Of a stretch of DNA of 64,000 bases, positions 25,238-34,431 are shown piece after piece. Source of the DNA: DASCOT01 sp965197275 (GTDB taxonomy: Bacteria; Acidobacteriota; UBA890; WLXD01). Each line of letters starts with the position of its first letter. Position 1 is the stretch's first letter. The notes beneath the pieces are model-generated. The model did no database searches, was not told the DNA's origin, and saw nothing but the letters and a program-made list of their open reading frames with translations. The DNA lies in NCBI GenBank assembly GCA_965197275.1, contig CBDAMQ010000029.1, positions 124,001 through 188,000 on the forward strand, given 5' to 3'. The translations under genes were made by a program, and so were the position numbers.

Positions 25238-26923
25238 TCAGCGCCGGTCGGTCCGTGCGGCCGTCGGAAGTATGGCGAAGTCGGTCGTTACACTGGAGCT
25301 CGTAGCGGCGATCTCGTCGACGATCTCCAGCACGACCTCGTACACGCCGGGACGGTAGCCGTTCAACGGCATTCCGAACGAGAACGACTGCCGGTTCATC
25401 GGCGCCGGAAACGGATGCTGCTCCGGGATGCGGCGGACACGCTCGCCGTTCTGCAAGATCTCGCCACGGATCGTGACCCGGTTGGTGTGCGTCGCATCGT
25501 CGATTCCGAGCCCGTAGGCCTGTACGTAGAGCAACAGTTGCTGGTCGAGGAAGTAGACGCGATTGACGTTGGGTACGACACGCATGTCGCCGTGCTGGAA
25601 GTCGAGCGGTGCGTCGGCCGCGCCCGGCTGCACCGGCTCGATCCGACTGGCGAGCGTCAGGCTCGACAACCTCAGACCTGTACTCGACAGGTTCGGTACG
25701 TCGATCGCGTCAACGGTGCGAGTGACTCGATCAGAGGTGTTGTCGCGCGCCAGCACGACCAGATCGTAGGTGCCATTCGGAACCATGAGCTGGAAGCTCT
25801 GTAGGATCTGGGTGCCCCCGAGCTGCTGCAGCTCCTCGTCGGTAAGCGTGAAGTTGAGCCGTTTCTCCGACTCACCGATGATCTGCCCATCCTGCTCGAG
25901 GGCTACGTACATATCGGCAGAGTAGTGCTGATTGAGCCCGATGGGGGCGGCGACAAGCCTGTCGTACTCGAGCGCCAGGGTTATCTGAACGGACGTGTTG
26001 CCGGCCACGGCCTCGTAGAAATCCAGGCTGCTGCTAATCGGCGTGGCGTCGAACGCGACGGCGGTCTCGACGGTGGCCAGCCGCAGCGCGGCGAGCCGTT
26101 CCTTGTGGATCTCGGGGATCCGCAAGATCTCTCGCAGGTTGCCCTGGAAGTCGAGGAACTCGCGCGCCACGGCGGTTGGGTCGGCGAATCGATACTGCAG
26201 GAAGTTCTCATCGTAGATCGAGTCAGCGTGGCGTCTCAGCGCGATCACATCCAGCGGGTTGTTGACGTAGCCGAACTGCTCCGAGACGATCGGGGCCGCC
26301 GCATCGAGGTTGCTGACCAGCTCGAACTCGCCGGTGCCGTGGAAGTCGACGAAGTTGAGGTCCAGCACGCCGGGGAGCAGCGGGTTGTCGGGCATGTTGT
26401 AGGACCACACCTCGGAGCCTCGTTCGGCGCCTCCGCGTCCCATAGGGTTGCGTTGCAGGTTGTTGGGGGCGCCGAGAATGATGAACGTGCGCCCACGGTC
26501 GGTGGCCCAGCCCGGCTTGCCGGCGCTGAATCGGCGGTTGGCGATGGCCCAACGCTCGAAGTGCTCCTGGCGATACTCGTTCATGCGGGTGCCCGGGGTC
26601 GGGTCGCGCACGTCCCAGAAACGCTCGGTGAAGGCCAGTTTCTGCTCGACGCTCGGGAGCTTCTCGAAGATACGCCGTTCCTCATCGGTGATGATGTAGG
26701 TGACGAAACGCTCCAGCCAGCGGTCGAGTGTTTCCTCGAGCTCGTCGCGTGTCGGCGACCAGCCGCTTGCCGACAGCATCGCCTCGAACGTAGGGCGTGC
26801 CGCGTCAGTTTGCTGCGGGGTTGCCGCAGCGCCTGGTGGCGTCACGAGCAGCGCCAGCATGATCATCGCTGCGAGGGTGGTCAGCGGCGACGCCGGTACC
26901 CAGAATCGATCGGTAGTTCTCAT
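25238..26923 (-). CDS. GWxTD domain-containing exported protein
   Basis: A 561-residue protein with a signal peptide (LAAMIMLALLVTPPGAAA). The GWxTD domain spans about 60-270 with the name-giving GWATDRG at 138-144, preceded by FTERFWDVRDPTPGT and followed by FIILGAP. The C-terminal half is beta-rich. GWxTD proteins are typical of Acidobacteriota and Gemmatimonadota; their function is unknown. Its start overlaps the stop of the TPR gene by 4 bp, so the two are coupled. Confidence 0.88.
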   Translation of the reverse strand: MRTTDRFWVPASPLTTLAAMIMLALLVTPPGAAATPQQTDAARPTFEAMLSASGWSPTRDELEETLDRWLERFVTYIITDEERRIFEKLPSVEQKLAFTERFWDVRDPTPGTRMNEYRQEHFERWAIANRRFSAGKPGWATDRGRTFIILGAPNNLQRNPMGRGGAERGSEVWSYNMPDNPLLPGVLDLNFVDFHGTGEFELVSNLDAAAPIVSEQFGYVNNPLDVIALRRHADSIYDENFLQYRFADPTAVAREFLDFQGNLREILRIPEIHKERLAALRLATVETAVAFDATPISSSLDFYEAVAGNTSVQITLALEYDRLVAAPIGLNQHYSADMYVALEQDGQIIGESEKRLNFTLTDEELQQLGGTQILQSFQLMVPNGTYDLVVLARDNTSDRVTRTVDAIDVPNLSSTGLRLSSLTLASRIEPVQPGAADAPLDFQHGDMRVVPNVNRVYFLDQQLLLYVQAYGLGIDDATHTNRVTIRGEILQNGERVRRIPEQHPFPAPMNRQSFSFGMPLNGYRPGVYEVVLEIVDEIAATSSSVTTDFAILPTAARTDRR

Positions 26924-28404
26924 CGCCTTTCGCTGTTTCGACCGTCGCTCAGCCGGCGATACTCCTGCATCGCCCGCTCGGCAAGATCGGTCTGTTCGAG
27001 GGTCTGATAGGCGGTTGCGAGATTGAGCCAGTACACGGGATTCTCTGCATCGAGGTCGGCCGCCGCAAGGTAGGCGCTCACTGCTGCCCTCGTTTGCTCG
27101 AGCGCGAGTAGCGCGTTGCCAAGCACCGCGTAGGTGTCGGCAAACAACGGGTTCTTCCCCAACGACGCCCTGAGCGCGTGTACTGCGTCCGCCGCCTGAC
27201 CGGCCCGTTCCAGGCTCAGGCCCTGCAGGTAGAGCGCCTCCCAGTTGCCGGGATCGATCTGGGCTGCGGCGATGGCGGCGTTTGCCGCCGCCTGCGGGTC
27301 GCCTGACGATAGCCAGATCTTGGCTGCTCTCAGCAGCACCTCGGGGTCGTCGGGTGCCACCGCGAGCATTGCCGCGAGCACCCGATCGACTTCTTCGCGG
27401 TCGCCGGCGCGGGTCGCGGCGACGAGGGCATTGCTCAGCGTCTTGAGCTCTTTCGTGCCGGCCTCGCGGGCGTTGAAGTCTTGCTGGAGTTGGCGGAAGC
27501 GTTCCGCCAGGAGCTGGCCTTCATCGGTAGCTCCGGTACGCGACAGTGCCTGGGCCAGTCGATAGGTCGCCTCGAGATGCCGCGGTTGTAGCTCGACCGC
27601 ATGGCGAAGATTCACGATTGCCTGGTCGAACTCACCGGCGTCGGACAGGATCCGGCCCACCAGATAGCTGGCCTCGGACTCTTCGAAGCGTGCCTCCGCG
27701 GCTCGGCGTAGGAGTCGTAGGGCACGATCGTGGTCAGACGGGCGGTCGGCCAGGATCACGCCGAGCGCGTATCCGGTGGGAACATCGTCGGGCGCCCGAT
27801 CCAGCCCCGCCTCCAGCACCTCGACAGCGGCGTCGTAGTCGCCGACGAGATAGAGCGCCACGCCGAGCAGATACCGCACCTGCAAGTCGATCGGCTGCAG
27901 GTCGATGAAGCCCTTGAAGTAATGCGCCGCGGCCTGGTGGTTGTCGGCGCGCATCTGCAGCGCGCCCGCCGCCCTCCATGGAGCCGCCGATTGCGGCGCC
28001 AGCTCGATGGCGCGGTCGTAGGCGGCCAGCGCCGAGATCGGATCGCCGACTGCCTCGTGCAGCGAGCCCATTCCCATCGCTACCTCGGGATCCTCCGGTG
28101 CGAGCGCCTGGGCGCGACCGTAGGCGCGCGCCGCGGCCGTAAGCTCGCCGGCTCGACGCAGGGTATGGGCGGCCCAGACCGCAACTCGTGGCGACTCGGG
28201 GTAGCGATCCACGGCGGCTTCGGCAGCGGCCATCGCCTCGGCGGTGTGCCCGGCGTCGAGCGCACTGCGGATTCGCGCGATTGCGTCGGCGGCGCTTTGC
28301 GACGTCGCGCCGAGAGCCGTACTGGCCGCCAGTCCGGCGAGCATCAGTACGATCACTGCACGCGAGCGCGGCCGGGATTCCACTGTGCGGGGTGGACGGA
28401 CCAT
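26920..28404 (-). CDS. Exported tetratricopeptide-repeat protein
   Basis: A 494-residue protein with a signal peptide (VIVLMLAGLAASTALGA) and roughly ten TPR units covering almost the whole mature part, for example AVWAAHTLRRAGELTAAARAYG and SEASYLVGRILSDAGEFDQAIV in outline. TPR arrays bind other proteins. The 4-bp overlap with the GWxTD gene and the shared signal peptides suggest a periplasmic or surface complex. No catalytic domain is visible. Confidence 0.85.
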   Translation of the reverse strand: MVRPPRTVESRPRSRAVIVLMLAGLAASTALGATSQSAADAIARIRSALDAGHTAEAMAAAEAAVDRYPESPRVAVWAAHTLRRAGELTAAARAYGRAQALAPEDPEVAMGMGSLHEAVGDPISALAAYDRAIELAPQSAAPWRAAGALQMRADNHQAAAHYFKGFIDLQPIDLQVRYLLGVALYLVGDYDAAVEVLEAGLDRAPDDVPTGYALGVILADRPSDHDRALRLLRRAAEARFEESEASYLVGRILSDAGEFDQAIVNLRHAVELQPRHLEATYRLAQALSRTGATDEGQLLAERFRQLQQDFNAREAGTKELKTLSNALVAATRAGDREEVDRVLAAMLAVAPDDPEVLLRAAKIWLSSGDPQAAANAAIAAAQIDPGNWEALYLQGLSLERAGQAADAVHALRASLGKNPLFADTYAVLGNALLALEQTRAAVSAYLAAADLDAENPVYWLNLATAYQTLEQTDLAERAMQEYRRLSDGRNSERR

Positions 28405-28444
28405 GCCTGGATTCCGCTGGGCGAGGGCGATGTCTCTATGTAGC

Positions 28445-28487
28445 TAATAAAACATACAGGGCCCCTCCCCGTGCTGGGGAGGGGCCC
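28445..28487 (-). terminator. Rho-independent terminator of the TonB-receptor gene
   Basis: A perfect 12-bp stem, arms 28459-28470 (GGGCCCCTCCCC) and 28476-28487, with a 5-nt loop. Read on the minus strand it is followed by a T-rich tract (TGTATGTTTTATT). It lies 27 bp beyond the receptor stop and insulates it from the TPR-GWxTD operon. Confidence 0.9.
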
Positions 28488-28513
28488 TGCGATTCGCTAT
28501 CTACAACCAGGCT

Positions 28514-31339
28514 CTAGTAGACGTACTTGAAGCCGAGCTGCAGCTGACGGACGTTGCCGATGAACGTGTTCAGATCTCCGAATCGCGAGTTGAACTGCGT
28601 CCGGGTGGTGAACAGGTTCTCGAAGTTGAGGGCGTTGAACACCTCGAGGAAGGCCTGGAAGCGGCCCACGCCGGTGCTGAACTCCTTCGTGACTCGGACG
28701 TCGATGTTCTTGAAGTCCGGCTGGCGGAAGGCGTTGCGCTCCGATATCTGACCGTTGATGATCGCGCGGTCGTTGGTCTCCGAGTCGCCGTTCAGGTCCT
28801 GACTGTCGACGGCGCTGTACGGTGTGCCCGAGCGCCAGACGAAGGTTCCTGCCAGCTTGAAGCCGGCGGGCAAATCCCCGAACGCGCTGACCACGATGCG
28901 GTGCCGGATCGAGCGATCCGAGAAACCGTAGTCGTCGGCAGCGTTGAAGATGTTGCTCGTCTGTGTGCCACCGGCCGAGCGCTCGTTCGAGTCGTCGTCC
29001 TTGTCCGTTGCGTACGTATAGGAGCCGAAGGCACCCCAACCGTCGCTGAACCGTTTCTTGAACTCGAAGATCGCGGCTGTGTACCGCGAACGCCCGTTGG
29101 ACTGGTCGATCTTCCAGATCTGCCCGTCGGTGATGCGGCCGTCGTAGATGAAGCGGCCATCGGCGTCGCGGGCACCGCCGCTGAAGTTCATGTCCCACAG
29201 CGTCTGCAAGGTGTCAGAGCGCGCGTGCACCATCGAAACGCCGAGCGACAGGTTGTCAACCACCTCACGCTCCGCTCCTAGGTTGAAGCGCCACGTTCGA
29301 GGGTTAACGAATCCGTCGCTGAACCAGTAGACCTCCTGGTCGGCGGTGATTCCTTCCGGCAGGCTGTCGAACACGTTCGGCCACAGGCCATCGAGCTCGC
29401 CGCCGAATCCGGGGATGAAGAAGATCCCTACGCCGGGGGTGCCGACTGAAGTGAAGGGGTTGAAGAACAACAGGGTCGGTGTGCGCGAGACAAAGCGGCC
29501 GGCCGAGGCGCGGAACACGGTCTTCGGGTCCGGAGAATAGGCGATGCCGGCGCGTGGTTGCCAGCCAGCCATGTCGTCTGGAATCGACTGCGTGCCCGGG
29601 AACGCCGCGTTGCCGGTCGGGGTCGGGTTCATCGTCCCTTCCCAGCGCAGGCCGTAGTTCACGGTGATCGTGTTGCTGGCGCGCCAGGAGTCCTGGGCAT
29701 AGAACGCCAGGATCGACTGGCGGACGTTGAAGTTGTCCTCGAAGTTCGGCGTTGCGACGCCGAAGCTCTGCAGCATGAAGTCCGGTTCGTTGGCCATGAA
29801 CGAGTCGAGGCCGTTGAAGCGGAACTCACCCTTCGGGAACCCGGCGAAGAACTCGCTGGTCTTGTCGGTCTCGAAGTCGACGCCGATCTTGATGTCGTGA
29901 TCGTCAAACAGGTACGAGAAGTTGTCCTGTATTTGGAACTTCTTCTCGTCCACGAAGATCGGCATGAAGAACCGACGACCGAGCTGCACGAACGGGTTGC
30001 GGATGTCCGTGTCCGGACCGTCCAGGTCGTTCGATAGCCGATCGAGATCATCGTAGGCGTACTGCACACGGAGCTCGTTGAAGGCCCGATCACCCATCAC
30101 CGTGGTGACCTGTGCGATCGCCGACAGCGTCTTCTCCTTCTGGTCGCCCAGGCTGGAGTTCGACGCCGTCGTCGTGCCCTGCAGGTTGGTGTCGGTACCG
30201 CCGCCTACCGTCTCGTGCTTCGAGTAGTTGAGCCGCAACGTCAGCTGGGTGTTGTCGCTGATCGTGAAGTCCGTCTTTATGAACGGAACCACGACGTCGT
30301 TGGTGCGGCTGAACTGCGACTGCGTGATGTTCCAGTTGGGCCGGAACTGATTCACGTACGCTTGCAGCTGCGCGAACTCGGCATCGGAGATGTCGTAGTC
30401 GACGAAGTACGGCGTGCTGAAGTCCTGGAAGTCCACCGACGCAAAGAAGAAGTGCTCGTTGCGCTGCAGCGGGCCGCCGATGTTGCCGCCGAACTGCTTC
30501 ACGGAGAACTCGGCCTGATCACGACCGAAAGGATCCTGCGAAGTCAGCCCTTCGTCGCGCCAGAACAGATGCCCGCCACCGCGCCACTGATTGGTTCCAG
30601 ACTTGGTGACCACGTTGACCAGGCCACCGCCGGACCGGCCGAACTCGGGCATGATGCCGGAGGTGATGACCTGGAACTCCTGCACGGACTCCTGGCTCAC
30701 CGTGAACGGCGAGTCGGTGCCGCCGCGCTGGTAGCCGAAGAAGGCGCTGTTGTCGGAGGCGCCGTCGATGTTCACCGAGGTGTTCACGCCACGCTGACCG
30801 GACAGTGCCACCGTGTTGCGCGAGGCCTCGATCTGTGCGCCCGGCGTCAGCAGGGTGAAGTCGGTGAAGTTGCGGCCCAGAATTGGCAACGAGTCGATCG
30901 CCGCCTCGTCGATGCTCGTCGACACCTGGGTCTTGGAGGTCTCGATGACCGGCGCCTGGCCGGTGACGATCAGTACTTCCTGTACGGAAGCCAAGGACAT
31001 CTGGATAGCGACTTCCTGGGCGCCGCCCAGCCGGATCCGGATATCGGTCCGCTCGACGGGCTGGAATCCCGTCAGCTCGGCCTTGACGGAATAGACACCG
31101 GTCGGCAGCAGAGGCACGCGGTAGTTGCCGGTTGCCGACGTTACCGTGGTGCGAACACGGCCCGTTTCCTGCCCGGTCACCGTGATGGTGACACCCGGAA
31201 GCGGGTTGCCGTCAGGATCGGATACGACACCCTGGAGGTTGCCCGACGTTGCCTGAGTCTGCGCCCACGCCGTGGACGAAAACGACACCGCCAGGAGAGC
31301 TGCCAGGACGAAGATCAGCACAGAGCGCGCTGGCTTCAC
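28514..31339 (-). CDS. TonB-dependent receptor with carboxypeptidase-regulatory domain (Oar-like)
   Basis: A 941-residue outer-membrane protein from a GTG at 31339, which has GGGAGG at ideal spacing; the frame upstream is open but not coding. A signal peptide (VLIFVLAALLAVSFSSTAWA) is followed by a CarboxypepD_reg domain (about 30-115: GNLQGVVSDPDGNPLPGVTI), a plug domain (ILGRNFTDF, GQRGVNTSVNIDGASDNS, FGRSGGGLVNVVTKSGTN) and a beta barrel ending in QLQLGFKYVY. Acidobacterial Oar-like receptors are thought to import or export large substrates; the ligand is unknown. It is transcribed alone behind a structured leader. Confidence 0.93.
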   Translation of the reverse strand: MKPARSVLIFVLAALLAVSFSSTAWAQTQATSGNLQGVVSDPDGNPLPGVTITVTGQETGRVRTTVTSATGNYRVPLLPTGVYSVKAELTGFQPVERTDIRIRLGGAQEVAIQMSLASVQEVLIVTGQAPVIETSKTQVSTSIDEAAIDSLPILGRNFTDFTLLTPGAQIEASRNTVALSGQRGVNTSVNIDGASDNSAFFGYQRGGTDSPFTVSQESVQEFQVITSGIMPEFGRSGGGLVNVVTKSGTNQWRGGGHLFWRDEGLTSQDPFGRDQAEFSVKQFGGNIGGPLQRNEHFFFASVDFQDFSTPYFVDYDISDAEFAQLQAYVNQFRPNWNITQSQFSRTNDVVVPFIKTDFTISDNTQLTLRLNYSKHETVGGGTDTNLQGTTTASNSSLGDQKEKTLSAIAQVTTVMGDRAFNELRVQYAYDDLDRLSNDLDGPDTDIRNPFVQLGRRFFMPIFVDEKKFQIQDNFSYLFDDHDIKIGVDFETDKTSEFFAGFPKGEFRFNGLDSFMANEPDFMLQSFGVATPNFEDNFNVRQSILAFYAQDSWRASNTITVNYGLRWEGTMNPTPTGNAAFPGTQSIPDDMAGWQPRAGIAYSPDPKTVFRASAGRFVSRTPTLLFFNPFTSVGTPGVGIFFIPGFGGELDGLWPNVFDSLPEGITADQEVYWFSDGFVNPRTWRFNLGAEREVVDNLSLGVSMVHARSDTLQTLWDMNFSGGARDADGRFIYDGRITDGQIWKIDQSNGRSRYTAAIFEFKKRFSDGWGAFGSYTYATDKDDDSNERSAGGTQTSNIFNAADDYGFSDRSIRHRIVVSAFGDLPAGFKLAGTFVWRSGTPYSAVDSQDLNGDSETNDRAIINGQISERNAFRQPDFKNIDVRVTKEFSTGVGRFQAFLEVFNALNFENLFTTRTQFNSRFGDLNTFIGNVRQLQLGFKYVY

Positions 31340-31348
31340 ATCTGCCTC

Positions 31349-31364
31349 CCGTTCGGAAGAACGG
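31349..31364 (-). promoter_or_regulatory. Hairpin abutting the receptor ribosome-binding site
   Basis: CCGTTC and GAACGG (31349-31354, 31359-31364) form a perfect 6-bp stem with a four-base loop. In the mRNA the last two G of the stem are the first two bases of the GGGAGG ribosome-binding site (31345-31350), so folding and ribosome binding compete in part. Confidence 0.5.
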
Positions 31365-31375
31365 CGAACGAGAAA

Positions 31376-31502
31376 ACGCTCGCCTAATCGTGTTACCCCC
31401 GCGAGCGTCAGCCAGCGGCCGATGCTCGAAACCACAGTATTCGAAGTTGTTGACTTCGAACCCACAAGCTTGCGTTCCCGGGGGAGGGTTGCTTAACGCA
31501 AG
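31376..31502 (-). promoter_or_regulatory. Three perfect inverted repeats in the receptor leader
   Basis: Arms, all perfect: ACGCTCG 31376-31382 with CGAGCGT 31402-31408; TTCGAAGT 31440-31447 with ACTTCGAA 31453-31460; CTTGCGTT 31469-31476 with AACGCAAG 31495-31502. With the hairpin at 31349-31364 they fill the predicted 5' leader. The central one could also be a DNA operator, being a 21-bp near-symmetric site. Confidence 0.55.
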
Positions 31503-31530
31503 ACGGATAGCCCCTACCCGTCAGCGTCTG

Positions 31531-31558
31531 ATGCTATGCCGATGGGCCGTGGTGTCAA
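31531..31558 (-). promoter_or_regulatory. Candidate sigma-70 promoter of the TonB-receptor gene
   Basis: On the minus strand TTGACA (31553-31558) and TAGCAT (31531-31536) are 16 bp apart. The transcript would begin near 31524 and carry a leader of about 185 nt before the GTG at 31339. Confidence 0.5.
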
Positions 31559-31619
31559 GGCGATCTGCTGATCTACACAAGAGATTCACGACATTTCCCG
31601 ACGGCCCGCCTGACGGCGG

Positions 31620-33056
31620 CTATCGGGCGCTCGCCACCGCCGACTCGATCCGCTCCCGCAGCGCTCGTGCGGTGCTCAGTATCGCCTCGCGGTCGAGGGT
31701 CGAAAACACCCCGTCTCTGAACAGAACCTGACCGTCCACGACGGTGGTGCGCACGGCGTCGCCGCGAGCCGCATAGGCGAGATGCGAATAGGGGTCGTAG
31801 CGCGGCACGAGGCTCGGTTCGTTGCCCGACACGACGACCAGATCGGCGCGTTTCCCTACCTCGAGCGAACCGATCTGCCCCTCTAACCCCAGGGCGCGTG
31901 CGCCGCCGATAGTTGCCATCGCCAGGGCATCCGCGGCCGGGAGAGCGGTCGGGTCGATGCGGACATGTTTCTGAAGCAGGGGTGCGAGAAACACGGCGCC
32001 GAACATGTCGAGATCGTTGTTTGAAGCTGCCCCGTCGGTTCCCAGACTCACCGCAACACCGGCATTCAGCAGATCCTCCACGCGCATGGTGCCCGAGGCG
32101 AGCTTCATGTTGCTCTCGGGGTTGTGTACGACACCGACGTCATGGCGCGCCAAGATCTGGATGTCGCCATCCTCGAGCCAAACGGCGTGCGCCGCGATCA
32201 CGTCGGGACCCAGAAAGCCGATCGCCTCGAGGTGCTCGGTGGGAGTGCGGTTATAGCGCTCACGGATCTGTCGTACCTCATCGCTGGTCTCGGCCAGGTG
32301 GATCAACACCGGGACCCCGAGCTCACGCGTCAGAGCGACGGTGCGCTGCAACGTCTCGGGTTGCAGTGTGTACGGCGCGTGTGGGGCCGCCGTGGCCGTA
32401 ACTCTCGGGTGATCCTTCCACTTGAGGATCAGCTCGCGCGTATACGCCAGTGCCTCGTCGGCCGAGTCAGCGTCGGGCACCGGAAAATCCAGGACCGACT
32501 CGCCGACGATGGCCCGCATGCCGGACTCGTCGACTACCTTGGCGACCTCGTCCTCGAAGTAGTACATGTCGACGAACGTCGTGGTACCGGTGCGAATCAT
32601 CTCCAGCGCGGCCAGCTGCGTGCCGGCGCGCACGAACTCCTCGGTCACGGTCGCCGCCTCGGCCGGAAAGATGTAGTTCTCTAGCCAGTCCATCAGCGCC
32701 AGGTCGTCGGCGATGCCGCGCAGCAGGACCATGGCGGCGTGACCGTGGCCATTGATCAGTCCCGGGATGACCAGATCGCGCCCGGCGTTGGCGACTACCT
32801 CATCAGCTTGCCAGGCGTTGCCGATTGCCGCGGCAGTGCCGATCGCGGCAATCGCCCCGTCGACCACCGCAATCCCGCCGTCGGGGATCACCGTGCGGGC
32901 GGCGTCCATAGTGACCAGCGTGCCGCCGATGACGAGCAGGTCGGCGGGCGTCCGCGCCTGATCGCCTGTGGTCTGGCTTCCGGTTCCGGTGCATGCAGGC
33001 GTAGGGATCGCCGACGCCAGGACGATCGAGCAGAGAATCGCGCGGCGCGCGCTCAT
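31620..33056 (-). CDS. Exported amidohydrolase related to MTA/SAH deaminase
   Basis: A 478-residue metal-dependent hydrolase. The ligands of the amidohydrolase barrel are visible: HxH in INGHGHAAM, then HAPYTLQPE, IHLAETSDE, and the catalytic Asp in GTDGAASNNDLDMF; a C-terminal composite domain follows (GKRADLVVV). The family includes methylthioadenosine, S-adenosylhomocysteine and other nucleoside or base deaminases. Unusually, it begins with a signal segment (AILCSIVLASAIPTPAC) with a lipobox-like but non-canonical TPAC, so it should act outside the cytosol. Its ATG overlaps the cdd stop by 4 bp in the nucleoside operon. Confidence 0.83.
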   Translation of the reverse strand: MSARRAILCSIVLASAIPTPACTGTGSQTTGDQARTPADLLVIGGTLVTMDAARTVIPDGGIAVVDGAIAAIGTAAAIGNAWQADEVVANAGRDLVIPGLINGHGHAAMVLLRGIADDLALMDWLENYIFPAEAATVTEEFVRAGTQLAALEMIRTGTTTFVDMYYFEDEVAKVVDESGMRAIVGESVLDFPVPDADSADEALAYTRELILKWKDHPRVTATAAPHAPYTLQPETLQRTVALTRELGVPVLIHLAETSDEVRQIRERYNRTPTEHLEAIGFLGPDVIAAHAVWLEDGDIQILARHDVGVVHNPESNMKLASGTMRVEDLLNAGVAVSLGTDGAASNNDLDMFGAVFLAPLLQKHVRIDPTALPAADALAMATIGGARALGLEGQIGSLEVGKRADLVVVSGNEPSLVPRYDPYSHLAYAARGDAVRTTVVDGQVLFRDGVFSTLDREAILSTARALRERIESAVASAR

Positions 33057-33538
33057 GCGTCTTCCACGGTTGCCGACGAGTCGTCGAGATGATCGGGTCC
33101 GAAAGCTGCCGGCAGGAGCTCTGAGGCACGCCATACCTCGACAAGACCGTCCAGAGTCGCCAACAGCACCGGAATGTCGCCGGCCAGATCCCAGATCACC
33201 TGCCGGCAGGCACCGCACGGAGGGGTCGGGCGTGACCGGTGGCCGGGCCCGGCCACCGCCAGAGCGGTTATCGGGGCGCTGCCGGCGGCGCGGGCAGCGA
33301 ACAAGGCCACGCGCTCGGCGCACACAGTCAACCCGTATGAAGAGTTTTCGACGTTGCAGCCCCGATGCTGGCGAAGCTCGGCATCCAGGGCGGCGGCGCC
33401 GACCTTGAAACGCGAGTACGGCGCGTGCGCCCGCAGGCGAGCGCGGATCGCGGCTTCGACGAGCTTGCGTTGATCGGGGTCCAGATCTGCGATCTGGATC
33501 AGCGTCGGCCTTGATCGTGACTCGTTGTCATCAGCCAT
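33053..33538 (-). CDS. cdd: Cytidine deaminase
   Basis: A 161-residue zinc deaminase. GCNVENSSYGLTVCAERVALF contains the first zinc cysteine and the catalytic Glu (CAE), and PPCGACRQVIW gives the CxxC ligands. It deaminates cytidine and deoxycytidine to uridine products. ATG 33538 lies inside the end of the purine nucleoside phosphorylase gene (8-bp overlap). The C-terminal 30 residues extend beyond a minimal Cdd. Confidence 0.92.
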   Translation of the reverse strand: MADDNESRSRPTLIQIADLDPDQRKLVEAAIRARLRAHAPYSRFKVGAAALDAELRQHRGCNVENSSYGLTVCAERVALFAARAAGSAPITALAVAGPGHRSRPTPPCGACRQVIWDLAGDIPVLLATLDGLVEVWRASELLPAAFGPDHLDDSSATVEDA

Positions 33539-34400
33539 CGTCGCTGTTCCAGTCTTCGAGCTCGGCGATCCCACGGACGGTGCCGCGTAGCAGGCCGATA
33601 AGGTCGTGGCGCACGCGCTCGCCGACCTCCATGACTTCGGCGTGGTGCAGCGGTTGGTCGAGGATACCGGCGGCCATGTTGGTGATGCACGAAAACCCCG
33701 CCACCCTGAGCCCGGCGTGGGCGGCGGCAATGGCTTCGGGCGCTGTCGACATCCCCACGGCGTCTGCCCCTATCGCGCGGAGCATGCGAATCTCAGCAGG
33801 AGTTTCGAAGGACGGCCCGAGCATTGCGGCGTAGACACCTTCGCGTAGGGTCTGCCCACGCCCCAGAGCGGTCATCCTGGCGACCTCGAAGTAATCGGTG
33901 TCGTACACCCGGCTCATATCGAAAAACCGCTCGCCGAAGGAGTGCAGGTTGGGGCCGACACACGGGTTCGATCCTTGCAGATTGATGTGATCGGTGATCA
34001 GCATCAGGTCGCCTGGCGCGAAGTCGGTGTTGATGGCGCCGGCAGCGTTGGTCAGCAGCAGAACCTGGCAACCCAACAGGGCCAGCACGCGGGTCGGAAA
34101 CACAACCTCCCACGGTTGGTACCCCTCGTACAGATGCACGCGGCCTTGCATCACCGCCAGCGCCACCCCCTCGCTCCTCCCAATGACCAATCGCCCGGAG
34201 TGCCCGGCGACGGTAGAGATAGGCCAGCCCGGTATATCGCCGTAGGGGATCACTGCAGCGTCGTCGAGGGTCTCGGCCATGGCGCCAAGCCCGGATCCGA
34301 GGATGAGCCCGACCCGCGGCTGCATCCGCACTCGGGCCGCAATCGAGTCGCGTGCCAGGTCTAGCCTACCGACGAGATCGGCTGGTGCGACCCCGCTCAT
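33531..34400 (-). CDS. Purine-nucleoside phosphorylase, class II type
   Basis: A 289-residue phosphorylase. VGLILGSGLGAMAE holds the phosphate-binding loop, followed by VAGHSGRLVIG, MQGRVHLYEGY, LTNAAGAIN, the substrate segment GPSFETPAEIRML and VGMSTAPEAIAA. It cleaves purine nucleosides with phosphate to free base and (deoxy)ribose-1-phosphate. The GSGLG loop and length separate it from methylthioadenosine phosphorylase. It stands 31 bp after the nucleoside transporter. Confidence 0.93.
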   Translation of the reverse strand: MSGVAPADLVGRLDLARDSIAARVRMQPRVGLILGSGLGAMAETLDDAAVIPYGDIPGWPISTVAGHSGRLVIGRSEGVALAVMQGRVHLYEGYQPWEVVFPTRVLALLGCQVLLLTNAAGAINTDFAPGDLMLITDHINLQGSNPCVGPNLHSFGERFFDMSRVYDTDYFEVARMTALGRGQTLREGVYAAMLGPSFETPAEIRMLRAIGADAVGMSTAPEAIAAAHAGLRVAGFSCITNMAAGILDQPLHHAEVMEVGERVRHDLIGLLRGTVRGIAELEDWNSDDG

Positions 34401-34431
34401 CGCTGCGCCCCCGCGGCTGATGCCCTGAACA

